A stretch of DNA of 64,000 nt from Nymphaea colorata (GCF_008831285.2 NC_045141.1:11954106-12018105); one strand, 5' to 3'. Positions 13,447-28,400 are shown, counted from the first letter of the stretch. Notes: generated by a model from the letters alone, not told the origin. Translations and numbers: made by a program.

Positions 13447-14142
13447 CATACGTACTGGAGAGGCACAGTCACGATTCATATATATATATATATACACACA
13501 CACAAAGGTGTGCAGATCACAGCCAGGACTTGTGTAAATTGTGTACATTAACTTGGAGATGCATTGTAGTTCAACCGTTATCCCATTGCAGTAACACAGT
13601 AACATTTGTTCCAAAGCGAACATTGGCAGCAAGGCTGGAGTTCTTGTGTAAATTAACTTGGAGTTTCAACCGTTATCCAATTGCAGTAAACAGTTGTCTC
13701 AGAAGGAGGCTTGGAGGAACCCATGGAGGATGAAAGGAAAATTCGCACCACAGCCCACCTGCCAATACACAGTGATGTACAAATGACATCCTATATAGTG
13801 CTAAACACAACTCAGGTATTGCAATTGGCAATCAACAGGCGTCAGCTATAACCACAGTGGAACCATGAAGTTGGTTATCATGTGTATAATAAATTTTCTT
13901 TTCCATTCTAAAAGAAAAATAATTTGCAGGAAAATAATCATTCAAGGTTCTATGACATCCAAAATTCCAGACGATGCAAAATTTCGAGAATGGATATCAC
14001 CAATTATCTCATTTATGACAATTGACAACACAAGAATCTAGTCTAGCATCCAGTTCAGTGTTCAACTTACAGTCATCAACAACTAAATAGACCACAGAAC
14101 ATGCTATGCCAATCTTCGGACCGGTACTGACTACTGAGAACA
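13447..14142. other. 3' flank of PSMD9 gene with a local direct duplication
   Basis: Lies downstream of the PSMD9 stop codon, so its right part probably includes the 3' untranslated region. A TA/CA microsatellite sits at about 13478-13504. A direct duplication pairs about 13529-13594 with 13643-13690, both starting CTTGTGTAAATT and ending ATTGCAGTAA. Confidence 0.4.
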
Positions 14143-17100
14143 TCACAGGATTCTGAAGTGGCAACTGCAAAAATGAAAATACCATTAGTAAGAAGCTCCA
14201 TGACCGTGCAAGATACCTCATCAAATACTCTATCGTAGGTTTACAAAACGGTGCAAGTAGTCATGACAGTTCACTTAAATTTTGACTATAGTTTTCCTTC
14301 CTAATTAGTTTAAGGTTATCACCACAGTTTATTACTTAAGATTAAGCCCACTACTTAAATCATTGACAACGAAAGATGAACATGGATACACTTGGGCTCA
14401 GCAGTAGATGAACAATGCTAACAGCTGTAAGCATGTGCTCATATCCATGTCCTCCTTCATATCAATGAACCTGCACAAACAACACCATTCCAGTGATTCC
14501 ACCCTCAAGCAGATTGTTGTGCGATATGTGCATATATAGCATGTTGACTGTCTATGTTGTATCTGAACAAAACGGACCTAAGAACCTACCCCAACAATCC
14601 ACGTCCGTGCCATGGTCTAGGTGTCACTATCAAATTGATGACCGCCCCCTGGCGTATGATGATCAGTGGTACTGGGTTACCCTGGTTTGATTGAGCTTCA
14701 GTAGCAAGTCTTGGAAGCAATGATTGACCACCACCTTCCACATTCCCAAACTTCAGTATCTGGTCACCAAGTTGGATTCCATCTTCAGCAGCAGGTGAAT
14801 CACTGGCTATTTCATCAACAACAGCGAAGGGCACCCTACTAACTGGATCCTCTTCCATGGCATCTGAAGAAACCTCAGAAATGACATGATCAGTTAAGCC
14901 AGATGAAACAGCAGATGCACATGAAGCTACAGGGTTTGTCTCCTCACTGGCAGCTGTCAGAGGTGGGAAGAGAGAGAGGCAAGAAAGAGAGAATAAATAG
15001 ATGATTGAAATCCTTCAAAATCTGGCATGTTATCCAACACTACAAAATGTGAATACCTGATTTTTCAGAGGGAACTGCCAAACTAGAACTACTTCTTGCT
15101 GAATGCAGAACTTGCAAGCTCTTTTCAATTTCTGAAGTTAGATTTCTATGATCATTACGCAATTCTGCATTGAAAATGGAACACTTCATGTTTGCTGCAT
15201 TTTATGATAAAACTGTAGGCACTGATTAAAGCATAAATTGGAAAAAGTCATAACAAACAAAAATAGCCAGACCGAAACTACACAAGTATAGATGCATACA
15301 TGTTTTTAAGCTTTCATGAAACCACACACATGTTCCCAAAAAAAAAAAAAAACAGAAAGATGGTAAAGTTATGCAACATTTGGCTCACAAGTGACCGTTT
15401 AAGGCTTCATAAATGGATGCCCATTTAAATGAAAGAATCCAACAAACTGCAAGCATATCACTACATTCATGTCAAAATCAGTGCAATGCATACATAAAAT
15501 ACTGTATAAGCAGACAATGACATTTATGGTAAGGTATGGCACGAGAGTTGGTGTGTGTGTGTGTGTGCGCATACATATATATGCACATACTACATGTATA
15601 TGTACTTATTGTCAGCAGTCGCACTTGTATGCAGTAATCTTAACTGTCGTATCTATAGATCACATAGTCATAAAGAGGGCCAACTAATCAAAAAGGTCAA
15701 CTCACAATGGAAGAAAGTAATAACTATCTAACATTCTAACTTATTGGAAGGGTAACTTTATATATGTACTTTATATATGTTCAACTATGAACCATTAATG
15801 AGATGTGTGTGTATGTGTGAATATATATATAGAGTAAATATTGCCATCAGAAATGTGAAAATTGAAAAAAAAAGAAAAGAAAAGGGGAAAAATCACAATA
15901 TCTTAAGAAACAAATGCCCAAATGAAAATATTGTCTATTTCATACTATTCCCGCATTTTTCAGAAAAAAAGGTTCCCATTGATACCCTAGAAAAACCACA
16001 ACAATAAAATCCCAAGAATAAAGTTTGGGACAATGATATCTAACTAGAGAATGTTATCCAGCTTGATGGTTTTGCATTCCTATAATTGTTGAGAACATGA
16101 CCTATCTGCCTCTTCAATCTATAGTAACACAAATGGAAGCACCATGTCTATCCAACGCATAGGTTACCAGGAAATTTGCTTCCTCAGTTCAGCTTCACTA
16201 CTAGAAGCATCTCACTTCCTTGCTTTCTATTTACTGGTTCAGTGACAATAAGGAATCTATTTCAATAACTTTCAATCACATCATGAGAAACTGAAGGACA
16301 TTCATTCTGATTGTTACTTCACAGGAAAAGTGTAAGCTCAAACTATTGCAAATGACCTACGTGCAGGCTCAACCTTCACATCCTAAAAAAAGTACCTAGA
16401 ACTGGAAGAGTTAGACTTGAAAAATGTAGAAGCAAGTTAAGGATGGTAGATATCTTTCTCCGCCTGAGGACAAAGAGGAGTTGAATTGAGAAGAACAATG
16501 ACATATTCTAGGTGAGAACTTATAGCTGTTAATTGTGATCCTTCAAAACTAGTTTGTTTATGAGATATTTCAAATGAATTACTATATATGCTCTCAATCA
16601 CGAGCAAAGTGTACCCCACCGGACACCCCTAGTATTTTTTATCCTTTCTCTCTTCACACCACTTCTTTATATTTTTTATTTATTTTTTTCTTTTTAATTT
16701 ATGTGCCAAGAGACTTCATGATCAATTAACATGAAATAGTTATCAAGTTAGAAATGCCTGGCTTTACTATAGGTATCTTGTTTCATATTCCTTCATACAT
16801 AGAATAACAACAGCTTCATCATCTTCACAGTTCAGTCAGTTCACATATCCTCCTTTCAATTACCTGATGACCTTACCAACAATTTCTTGATTCACATTAA
16901 CCTTTTCCTATCAACGTTGCCATATTATGCAATTAAAAGGAAATTTTTTCTTCTTGTAAAAGTATTATGAAAATCATCAATAACATCCTATTGTGAACCA
17001 CTAGAAATACGAACACTTTCTTCCACTTACATTCTCACAAGTAGGTCGCTTTAGCTTTCATATTCCTAACTTGTATTTTCCTTCCAGTAAAACAGGAAAG

Positions 17101-19157
17101 ATGACATATTGACAATAGCCTGCACTAAGGATAGCTAGGTCATCTGACATTGTCTAACCACACTCTGCCAAGAGTAAACACGTCTGAGATATGAAAGGTG
17201 TTCCATGAGAATTATTTCTTTCATTGCTTAGATGTGCTCCTGTAAATTCTCCACATTTGATTAAGAGAGTAAAAAGTTAGCTATACCATAAATTGAAACA
17301 ATGAGAAACATATGTAACATATTAAGAATTCCTATTTTTTCTAATCAGTTCCTGTTGTACTTTTTGCATATCAATTTGCACCAAGGGTTGGGAGGCCGTA
17401 CTCTGCCGACAGTAAACACATCTGAGTTGCAGGAGGTGTGTCTTCAGAATTATTTCTTAACTAGAAGCGAAGACATAAGTTTTGAAGGCTTAGGTGTGCT
17501 TCTGTAAATTCTTGAGGTTTGATAAGAACGTAAAAGATTAGGTATACCATAAATTGCAACAATGAAAAGCATATGTAAGATGTTAAGAATTCCATTTTTC
17601 TAACTGCTTCCTGCTGTACTTTTTTTCACATCCTGAGAAGTTATTTTGCTAACATTTCACATATAAGAAAGCTAGAAAATTTACTTTTGTAAATGTTAAG
17701 AGATCACACTACCAAAACTCCAAACTTCTTGTTGTTGGGAGTCTATGTACAACCAAATAAGAGTCATGCCCTAGCAGGGAAGGAAGAGCCAAGTTAACCT
17801 GCAAGTCGATGGCGATCTGACCGGATGGCCATTATATCAATGTCTGCTCTTGGAAACCCCTGCACAAACAAGCATAAGTACAACTTAAAGTTGCTAAATT
17901 CCATAAACTTCAAAGAAGAATACAAAATATAGTTCCGGGCAAATAAAAAGAGTAATAGATATCATCAGGATCAAAGTCATCTCTGAAGCTAGCTTGGATT
18001 TTTGTTCTAGGAAACAAATGAACTTTGAAAAATGAACAACTTATGAAGCAATCTATCTTCTAGCACCACTGGCCTGAAATCCAATACAACCGTGTAATGG
18101 CCATATCCTTGAAATAAGGTACGAGTGAAATGGTAAAGCACGTCAATGATCAATGTTCTCACAATGTAATAAGAGAGCCCGCAATAAGATATACGCACGA
18201 GGAAAAAACAGGCATACGTTGAAAACCCAGTTCAAGTTCAGCATGGACAAAGATAACCTTCCATCTCAATTTACTTTTATGCAATATGTCAGAATGTAAT
18301 ATTTCAATTATGAACAAGACAACGAGACTCAAGACAGTGAGATCCTCTGGAGACCACCCTGCTTCCCTAAACTTTAAGAAACACATAGTTAGAAGATTTA
18401 GAGCGAGTACTTATATTTCATTGCCAATATATTTTGTCTTTTCGCCCATGAGATGCCATTTGCAATAATCAGAGATTACGTTGGCAACACTCGTGAATCA
18501 GAGGTATTCTCATAAAAGGTTCACATTTCAGTGCACACTGGACCTCAACAAAGATAGGACAGTTGAATTTGTGTCAAAAAGGGTCCGAGATTATATCACC
18601 CAATTCATTATGCTCCAAGAGGGTTTGGTACAGTGGAAGCAGTACTAGCCTCGGGGACTCTATGCACCGCAGAATGCGACTAATTTTCAGTTCCTCCGCT
18701 TGGTTTTCTTGTATAAGAAACGAAACAACACCGGAGGAATACACAGGCAAGTCCTTGGAAATTAACCAACCAAAAGAGTTGCCACACTCCATGATTGCTG
18801 AGCAAGAAAACAGCGCCAGGCAGGAGTAACCATTACATGCATAGATGGAGCAAATGCATCGTAACATAAAGCATGAACGTGATGGAGAATGGTTTTTCCG
18901 GCAAACCCAATAACGGGAAGTGATCAAAGATTAAGCAATTGGTTCACTCCAAAGGATGCTAAAGACTAAAAACAGGAAAGGAGGGGAGAGAACGGGAGAG
19001 GGGAGGCGAAGGAGACCTCGGAGTCGAGGAGATTGCCCGAGATTCCGGGGGCACCGGGAGCGGTCAGGCGGGAGATGATGGCGTTCATCTCCTCTTCAAT
19101 GAGTTCCCGCCGCTTCATCAGCGACATAGTCTCCTCCTTCAGGTTCGATCCCACCAT
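14143..19157 (-). CDS. PSMD9: 26S proteasome non-ATPase regulatory subunit 9 (Nas2/p27-like chaperone)
   Basis: Complete five-exon gene: 19157-19017, 17859-17799, 15164-15057, 14953-14590, 14164-14143. All junctions are GT-AG and all phases agree, giving 231 residues. The product is a proteasome base assembly chaperone whose PDZ domain binds the C-terminus of an ATPase subunit (Rpt5 in yeast). Residues 1-100 form the Nas2 N-terminal helical region (MVGSNLKEETM, GISGNLLDSEGFPRADIDI, HRLAELR). A low-complexity linker covers about 101-140. The PDZ domain follows (PFAVVDEIASDSPA, GDQILKFGNV, NLIVTPRPWHGRGLLG). The last exon adds the conserved CHFRIL end before TGA. An in-frame ATG 30 codons upstream (19247) exists, but 19157 matches the family N-terminus. 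Length agrees with plant homologues. Intron 2 is 2.6 kb and contains a tandem duplication. Confidence 0.93.
17158..17640. repeat. Tandem duplication inside PSMD9 intron 2
   Basis: Two diverged copies, about 17158-17370 and 17397-17640, share an ordered series of blocks: an ACTCTGCC...AGTAAACAC start, then GAATTATTTCTT, TGTAAATTCT, TATACCATAAATTG and TTAAGAATTCC. They are in the same orientation and look like one old tandem duplication of roughly 240 bp. Confidence 0.65.
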
Positions 19158-19500
19158 TTCCTTCTTATTGCTGAGATTGTAGCCGACAGTGAAGAGAGCG
19201 GGAGGAGACGGAGCGAAGGCGGCAGAAAAGGGAGAGCAGGGACGCATGGGAGTCCACTCTAACCAGGTGGTGACGCAACAACGGCAAGATCGGATTCGGT
19301 TCCAAGCTCAGAATTCTCTTCCATCTATTTTGGATCCAAACAAATTGCAAATGGACTCGGCTCAAGATTGTAGATCTGACCCGGAAAGTTTCAGACTCAA
19401 ATGTTCTTGAGTCCGACTAGTTGTAGATTTATATCAATTTACAGTTTTCACCCTCCAAAAAGATCTGCAGCCATCTGGCCTTTTAAACATGCTCTTGGGC
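19158..19500 (-). promoter_or_regulatory. Probable PSMD9 leader and promoter region
   Basis: Upstream flank of the PSMD9 start codon. It is GC-richer than the DNA beyond about 19550, as expected of a transcribed leader. No TATA box or specific element could be assigned with confidence. Confidence 0.35.
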
Positions 19501-19896
19501 CTTTCATACATGCAGTCCAATGCCATGCATGTGTGAAAAGCCGAAACATTAATATAATAGAAAAATCTAATAATAAGTATGAAACAATGTATATGAAATA
19601 AAAAGATTTACAAGACAATAAGATACTGATAGATATATGAAATAATAAAAGATTTATGAAATAATAAAATAACAAATGAATGTATAAAATAACACTAAAT
19701 ATAAGTATGAGATAATATTTATAAGATAACAAAATATTTATGAGATAATGAGATAACAGGCGGATGTATAAGATAACGTTAAACATAAGTATGAGATAAT
19801 ATTTGTGAAAATATTTATGAGATAATGAGATAATGCTATAAGCGGGATAAAAAAACCAAAACGGCTGCTTAGAATAAAAAGGTATATTGGTCATAA

Positions 19897-19999
<103 letters not shown>

Positions 20000-21439
20000 C
20001 TAACAAATTTTATGTTTATCGAATCTCTAATTTTTTTTTGTCCCTACAAAATGTTTTTTTTTTGGTATTTATCTTTGGTACTTTTTGTCTAAAAGTACCC
20101 ACTACACATAGACTTGTGTTTCTTGTTTCTCCTTTTCCTATTGTTATTTTCTTCCCTTCAACTAAGTGTATTTAATCTAGTTACAATGCAGGCATGGAAA
20201 CAAAATTGCAACAATCAAACAAAGAAAATGGGTTTTTTTCTAAAACAAAGTAACACACTTTCATTTAATATGAACAAGGGAACACGACATGACTCAAAGA
20301 GTACAAATGCTCATATGATACCTCAAGATTCTCTAAGATAACACGCTTTAATAGTATAACTAAATGATTAAGCTAGCGTGCAAGTAAAAAATATAACAAC
20401 GGCCAAACAATGTTAAGGTCATACACATGCATATTGCCTTACTGTTAACTCAGAAGATGACCTCACTTTGTTGGGGGCAAATAAAATATAAACAAAATTA
20501 TTCTATGGTCAGGGAGTGTGCATTTTGTACGTTGACAGGCAACAATTCGAGCTCATGAATTGACATTTACAAACGCTTATATTTGCTACATTTTTTCCCT
20601 TTTTTTTATTTTTTTTTAAAAATGAGCAGCCGAAAACTAGGAGGTCCTCTGCACAACCGAGGGATTTGTCTTCGAGACTTGCTATTCCCTATTTGTCTTG
20701 TTTTCTGTTTAGCGTGTCCTTTTTATTATTATTATTTATGTTCACAATATAATAAAGAGACATCCATAAACAAAAGGAGATACTAACTTGTGAGCGCATC
20801 TAGTCGAGCTATGTATACATAGAAACAAAACCGCAACAAACAAACAAGGAAAAGAGATTTTTTTTTTTCTTACAAAGAAAAGCCTTTCAATTTTATATGA
20901 ACGAAGGGAACACGACATGACTAGCAGTATAAATGCTCAAATGATATCTCAAGATTCTCAAAAATAACGCTATTTAATTTAATATAGATGTACTAAGTGA
21001 TTAATCTACCATGAAAGTAAAATATATAACAATAGCCAAACAATACTAAGGTCATACATATGAATATTTTTTTACCATTAACTCATAAAAAAATAGGAGA
21101 CCTTGATCTATTGAGGCCAGAAATATATGAACAAAATTAGTCTATGGTTTGTCTAATCTTATTGTTTTGTCGAATCTTATTGTTTTGAAGTTCTTTTGCA
21201 AGACCTTGGACCAAGGTCTCTTATACCACTGCAAGCGCTCGATGTAGAAGCTTGATGGAGCTGATCTGGCTACTGCAACAGTGCAACCTCCACGCTACCA
21301 GCACCTTGTGAGGAGCAATGGAGAGAATAAGAGATGGGAGAGAGAGAGAGAGGGAGGATATAAGAGATGGGAGAGAGAGAGAGAGGGAGGATAGTAGACA
21401 GGTTTGCTTCAAGATGGTGTAACCAGCTTCAAGATGGAT

Positions 21440-21825
21440 GTAACCAACTAATCGATCCGATCCAAAAAAATTGGATATGGAAAAAAAAATTAATATCCGA
21501 TTAAGAAATCAGATTGGATTCGAATTTAATAAATGGCATCCTCGGATTTAGATTTAGATATACATAAATATCCGATCGAATTCAGATACAAATTTCGATC
21601 GGATTCATTTTTAGACAAATATCCTGTATCTAATTCTATTACATTTTGAAAATTTGGATTCAAATTCAGATATAAATATAAACATTGGATTCAGATTGTA
21701 AAATCAGATTTCGGATTCGGATAGGATTTTTCTTTATTTGAATTCAAATCCAAATATGTGAATATCCGAAAAAACTTGATTAAGGATATATTTGATCGGG
21801 ATCCGAATCGGATCCGTTGACATCT
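21440..21825 (+). mobile_element. hAT-type miniature element, copy 2
   Basis: The interior resembles copies 1 and 3 in order: GGATATCCGA-like start, ATACATAAATATCCGATC, ATTACATTTTGAAAA, TTCGGATTCGG, AATATGTGAATATCC, and a right end GGATCCGTTGACATC. The left end is diverged and no 8-bp target duplication could be fixed, so boundaries are approximate. Confidence 0.55.
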
Positions 21826-22636
21826 TGGTAACTTTTGAATTCATACTCAAGAATTGATATCTACAAACAGCAGCAAGTGTGTTTGCCTCGTTTTTCTTGC
21901 GACTCTTTAAAATAACCTTATGGTGTGCAGTGACTGGACTTTAACTGTTTCTTTGCTCCTTTTTCTTATTGTTGTATTATTATTATTATTATTATTATTA
22001 TTTCTTTTGTTTGAGTTGCTGGCTAAGCAGCAGAGGACTCAGGGGCCTCTTGTTTGTTTGTTTATTTTATTTTTTTTATATATGTGCAGCTGAAAATACG
22101 GAGGCCCTCTTCTGACTCGTTTGTCTGGTTTCCTATTGAGCTTGCCCTTATTTTTTTTCATATTATTTGTGTTCAAAATATAATAGATATATATTTTTAA
22201 AGTGCATTTAATTAGCTAATGCATAGAAACAAAACCACAACAAACAAGTAAAGGAAAGAGATTTTTCCTTCTTGCAGAAAAGCTTTCATCTTATATGAAC
22301 CGAGGGAACATGACACGGTTCATAGTATAAATGCTCAAATGATATCTCAAGATTCTCAGAGGTGACACTATTTGATCTCATATGCATACACTAAATGATT
22401 AAGTGAGCATGTAAGTAAAATTTATAACAATAGCAAAAAAACATTAAGGTCATATGCATGCATATTTCTTTACTGTTCACTCAAAAAAAATTAGACAACC
22501 TCACTCTGTTGCACTTTTTTATGTCTCTCTAAAAGCTACTATGCAGAAACTTGGGTATATTATTTTTATTGTTTATTATTATTATTATTACTATTTTCTT
22601 TTTCCAGAGTTGCTGCAGTCGAGGACTCAAGGGCCC

Positions 22637-25417
22637 TAATAAGGGCCAGCCTAGGAGCCCAGCGAGAGACGAGGCTGACGATGCCGAGAGACGGCGAGCC
22701 ACACCGGCCAAGCGCCGAGGGAGTGGAGTGAATCGCCCTTTGCCGCCCAAAGGCCGAGCGAAGCTAACAGAGGAGACGACCACCCTAGGCACATCGCACC
22801 CCGCAGCGCCTGATAGTGATGAGAGGGACTGTGGATCATCGACCGGGGCAGGCAGTGCCAGCGTCAAGGGATGCCTAAGGTGGCATTTATTGGTCGAAGG
22901 CGGTGTCGAGAGACGTAGGCCAGCAGACGCCGAAGGAGCGTCGAGCGTAGAAGGCACTGGGTTTACGCGCCGCACAGGGAAGGTGACCTTTGTCGAGGCT
23001 GATATTATTTTCTGTGAGGCTAACCATTCTTGCAGCCGGGCGAGTGAGGAGCCAGGGACGAGTGGTACCAAGGAGTTGAGCATCTAGTCAGACATGAGAC
23101 AGAGACAAATGGAGGACGCCCAGCTCACCGAGACGCATGAGGAAAAGACCACCCTCGCCGAGACGGGGTGAAGGGGTTTGCACCCTAGCCGAGCTTCATG
23201 GCGGACATCCTGCCCAAGTAGTGGGCGTTGTTTTGACTTTGTTGACTGACCAGCTCGATCAAGTTCATTATTTGTATATGTCATTCTTATGTGTATTTTG
23301 TTGGTATGTACTGTACTGGTACGGGTTGAAACCGTCCCGAGTCACTTAAGCTTATAAGTTTGAGCTGCTGCGCATGAACATCATCTATCGAACATGAATG
23401 TTATGAGAATCCCCATTTCATTATCTCTCTTCCACTCGTGAGTGTTTCTTCTTCTTCCACCCGTCAGGGTTTCTTCATTCTCTTCCTCTACTTCTTCTTT
23501 TTCTCCTACTTCTTCTTCTTCTTCTTTTTCCTCTTCTCCTCTTCTTCTTTCCAGTGTCCCTTCCCTTGACGCCATCCACTTCTCGTCCAAACGACATCCA
23601 CGCAAGCCACGACTGGAGGAGCTTGCCCTATCGCAGACCCCATCCTGCCGCTCATACACTGCTGCTCTGCTCCACACTGCCCCAATTTGGGAAGCAATCT
23701 CAGTGAGCAGACACCACCGTCGAATTCCCCACTTCCTGACGACACTCTGGACCAGATTATAGGAGGAGCCAATAGTCAACGACCGAGAGAAACACCCCTG
23801 CCGGAATCAGGCGCATAGTGACAGCGTTTTCTGCTGAACCCGCCAAACCGGCGAAAGTGACCCCAATCTTCGACTGAAAACTGGAGAAAACCCTACCAAC
23901 GGTGATATGACTTTCCTTAATCTCTCCTTTACATTGATTTTGATCTTTCCTAGCCGTTTGAACTACTTCTACCCATGCATTCTGCTGAAATCGTGAGGAG
24001 GAGCTCGGGCGGCCTTGCTCTGTTTGAGTTGCCTACGGCTGGCGACAGTAAAGACCCTTCCCTCTGCAACAAGGGGTACTTAAGGAGCTCTTTTGGATCC
24101 CATCTTTTGGGCGTCCCTTCCTGATCATCCCAGCCAACTTTAGTCCAAATTTTAGCTCGATCCAAGCTCTGGATGATTTTTGAATTTTTGAAGAATCAAC
24201 CTTCCCTATCCTGCTGCAGAACCTGAAACTCACCCTTTGCCTGTAACAGCTAGACACCTTCACCAGAGCTTCGACTTTGATAAAAGACTTCTTAGAAGCT
24301 CAGAATTGGGGCGTCTATTCATAACCATCTCGAGGAGCTGTAGCCCGAATTTCAACTCGTTCTTGGTCCTCCACGAATTTTGTTAATTTTTAGAGTGCAG
24401 AGTGCTCCTGTGAACCAGGGAGTTCAATTGCGAGGAGGGGAAGGAGAAGCTTGGGGCATTAGCTGCTCTGTAGCGCGCATTCATCGGCGTAAATCGGTGT
24501 TTGCCTCACCCCAAACACGTCTGCTCTTGGAGTTAACTTGTTCATTCGGTGACGCTTCTCCACCTGACATATTTTTCTCTATGCTTATTTGGTAACTGCC
24601 CTGTTTATTGGTGTTGAGGAATCACCGAAGGCGTGTAAGGCGACAAGGAGGAGAAGCTTGGAACATTATCTGCCCAGCAGCGCGCATGCACCGGCGTAAA
24701 TCGGTGCTTGCCTTACCCCACCGACGTCTGCTCCTGGGGTTATCCTGATTTTCTGGTGACGCTTTTCCACTTGAGCAATTTATATCGATTGCTTTTTGCT
24801 TTATCGGTGATTGCCCTCTTTATTTGTGTTGAGGAATCATTGAAGGCATGGGCAGCAACGAGAAGGAGATTGACACATTCTCTTCACAACAGAAGTGCTG
24901 GATGCCGAGGACCTGGGTTTTCTGTCCTCTGTAGAGAGGGCTGGACTTGCTCCAGCCAGGTTCGCCTCGATACCCCCTATAGAACGTGGGGGGGGGGGAA
25001 TTTACTGCTTTTAGCCTTGCCAGACCGGTTTGTGGCTGACGGGGTTCCCTCCCAGCACCTTGGCTGAGGACACGAACCCGAGTTGTGATCCATCCTATTG
25101 GTGTGGAGGTTGGTTTGCACGACTCCTAGGCATGTATGGCATGATTTGCTGAGTGAGGCTTGAGGGTCAATTTGTACGCTGTGTTTGTAAGGCCTGAAAC
25201 CATCTTGTTGTAGTAGGTTCAGACCTAGTGTAGCTTGGGGAAAAAGCCCTTACTTGTACCACTTCTCTTGGGGATTTTGCTAGGTCTGTTTCCAGCAGGG
25301 TAGAGTTCTTTACTCAGTACTTTCGAAGCATCCTTGAAGAGATCTTGGGAGGTTGGGGCGGCAGTATAGGCAGTGACTTCGGCGGTAGACTGCAGCGCCT
25401 TAAGGACCGTCCTACCA
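22637..25417 (+). repeat. 5' LTR of the chromovirus
   Basis: 2781 bp, ending in CCTACCA. It starts TAATAAGGGCC where the 3' LTR has TGATACGGGCC, so the conserved TG terminus has mutated to TA. Relative to the 3' LTR it has about 22 extra bases near 22665-22690 and a longer G run near 24990. ORFs inside it also occur in the 3' LTR and are not credible genes. Confidence 0.93.
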
Positions 25418-25418
25418 G

Positions 25419-25431
25419 TAGTTATTAGAGC
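25419..25431 (+). other. Degenerate primer-binding site
   Basis: One base after the 5' LTR lies TAGTTATTAGAGC. It resembles the initiator-methionine tRNA primer site of plant gypsy elements (TGGTATCAGAGC) with two mismatches and one extra base. The position is as expected; the match is imperfect. Confidence 0.5.
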
Positions 25432-25488
25432 GACTTCAAGGTTCAGATTCGCGGAGTATCACCATCTTGTTGGGTCAGTGTTTCAGAT

Positions 25489-28400
25489 ATGACACCCTGT
25501 AAGGATAAACAACTGGCTAAGGAACTGGAGGCAGCTGAGGCAACAAAAGGTGAGACAACCATCTTTGTGGTTGAAACCGTTGAGAAAGGCACATCGGCTA
25601 GCTTGGGTGCCATCATGGCCATGCTAGCTAGGATAGAGGTAGAAATGAAAGAGACCAAAAGGGATGTGAGGGAGATGCAAGGCGAGAACCGAAGGGTTGT
25701 TGAGCTCCTGGACAATCTCGAGAGGATGTCCATTAGTGCTTCTATCCAAGGGCCACATTTTGGCCAAACATCAGCTGGTTTTGATGTCCCTAGCACTTCC
25801 TACCAGCAGTCGCGTGAGATTATTGAGTCCTCTTTACAACAGGTGTTAGACAAAATGCAGCAGGTCATAGTGCAAGCTGGTAGAGCACCGAATTGAGAGG
25901 GTTTACTCCTTAGGCCACACGAGGAGGCACGCAGTGCCAGCGTTTATCGACCTCCCCAAAGGAACAGTGTTGAAATCGATTTGGATGTGGTTGATGAACC
26001 ATTTCCACCTCCTAATGACCAAAGAGTACAACAAAGAGGAGAGCTCCAGCCATGGGCTCCTCTGACCTACCTTAAAAATTGAATGCCCCATGTTTAATGG
26101 CACACACACCTGGGATTGGATTTTCAAAGTTGAAAGGTACTTCCAATGTTGGCTCATTCGAAGGAACTCCAATATAGGATGGGAAGAATTCCGAGTTGCC
26201 ATGATGCATAGGTTTGAGGATTCTAGATTTGCAGACTTTAACGTCCAGCTCAAAACCTTGACGCAAACCGGTTCAGTGATTGAATACCAGTATCAGTTTG
26301 AGAATCTCTCATGTTTAGTGACCGGTTGGGAGGATGAAGCCTTAGTGGGAGTTTTTATTGGTGGGCTTCAACCCGAGATCCAGCTGACCGTCTTAGGCCA
26401 ACCATCGAGGGATCTCCAAGAATGTATGCGAGTTGCTAGGCACAAAGAAGAAAAGATAAGAAGGAAACAAGCCCTTCAAAGGTCTTACAAAGAAATTTCT
26501 AAGAGGAACTATGGGAAACCGCCTTCACCCAAGGCTATCAAACCGAGTTCGGGTAAGCCTTATGAAGGCAGGCCAGCCTTCCGAGATAGAGTACCCGTGA
26601 GATACATTTCTAAGGCAGAAAGGGAGGATTTGATAAAGAGAGGTCTATGCATTAAGTGCAGGGAGAAATGAGACCCAAGACATATTTGTAGAATCTTCCA
26701 GTTTGTCGTGGTGATAGAGGAGAATGAGAGTCATCTCCCGGATACCTCAAGTGGCGAGGTTGAGGTGGACACTACCCCGAAGAGGCCGGAATCGCCTAGT
26801 GGTGGTTGCTACACCATTGCCGACCCGAATCACTCGAAGGCTATGCATGTGATTGGAACCATTCAGACCAAGGAAGTGACCGTCCTTCTTGATTCCGGGG
26901 CTACGCATAATTATATGAGGACGAAGGTTGCTCAGACCTTGGGATGCACCTTGGCACTACATCGACTTCTTACTGTGGTAGTCGGGAATGGATCCCGACT
27001 TATTTGCAAGCATCTTTGTGAGGCAATGGAAATAATGATGCAAGGGGAGCCTTTCACCATCGACCTTTTGGTCTTGCCCATTGAAGGGGTCGATATAGTC
27101 CTAGGGGTTCAGTGGCTGGAAACCCTTGGAGTTATAACTTGGGATTTTGCCAAGATGAAAATGAGTTTTTAGAAAGAAGAAGGGGGTAAGCACATCACTC
27201 TACAGGGCATTGAGTCATCGGTTACACCCAAGGCAACGTTCAAGTGGATTGCTGCTCAACACTCAGCGTGTTGGGTGATTTCGATAGCCACCGATATACC
27301 TCATGCGGTCGAAAATGACGATGAACAAGTGCCGCCTGAAATCCATCAAATCCTAAGTCAGTTTAATGATGTCTTTGAAGAACCAAAGGGGCTCCCTCCG
27401 CAGCGATCTTATGACCATCAGATTGTCTTGACCCATGAGATCGAGCCGATTAATGTCAGACCATATCGATATGGTTATGCACAAAAGTCAGAGATCGAGA
27501 GGTTAGTAAAAGAAATGTTGGACGAATGTATTATTAGGCCTAGTAGCAGCTCATACTCTTCACCTGTTCTCCTAGTGAAGAAAAAGGAAGAGAGTTGGAG
27601 ATTCTGTATTTGACTATAGGGCTCTAAATGAGGCTACAGTGAAAGACAGACATCCGATACCGATAATCGATGAGCTCTTAGATGAATTGACAGGTGCCAC
27701 TATTTTCTCTAAGTTGGATCTACGATCAGGTTACCACTAGATTCGAATGAGGGCTGATGACGTCCACAAGACGGCCTTCCGAACTCATGATGGACACTAT
27801 GAGTTCTTGGTTATGTCCTTCGACCTAACCAATGCACCGACCACTTTCCAGCGTTGCATGAACGACGTATTTTGGCCGCACTTGAGGGACTTTATACTGG
27901 TTTTCTTCGATGACATTCTTGTTTACAACTGATCTTTGGAGCAGCACATGGGTCACTTGGCGCTGACATTGAGTTTGTTGCGGGTCTATCTAAATGTAGC
28001 TTTGGCAAGACTTTTATAGGCTATCTGGGGGAAATTGTATCAGAAGAGAGTGTGAATGCTGACCCGGATAAGCTTTGTGCGATGAAAGAGTGACCACTTT
28101 CTAAGGACTTACGAGGACTTAGGGGATTTTTGGATTTGTCGGGCTATTACCGTCGTTCTATTCAAGGTTACGACATCATAGCAGCACTCTTGACAAGTAT
28201 GTTGAAGAAAGGAGCCTTTACGTGGACAGATAAATCTAAGGCAGCCTTTGACGGGTTGAAAGACGCAATGATGACCGCTCCTGTGTTAGCATTACCGGAC
28301 TTCACTAAGCCATTTGTGGTGGAGACCGATGCTTGTGATACTGGGGTTGGACCTGTGCTCAGCCAGGAAAGACACCCCATAGCCTTTCGTCGAAAGCTCT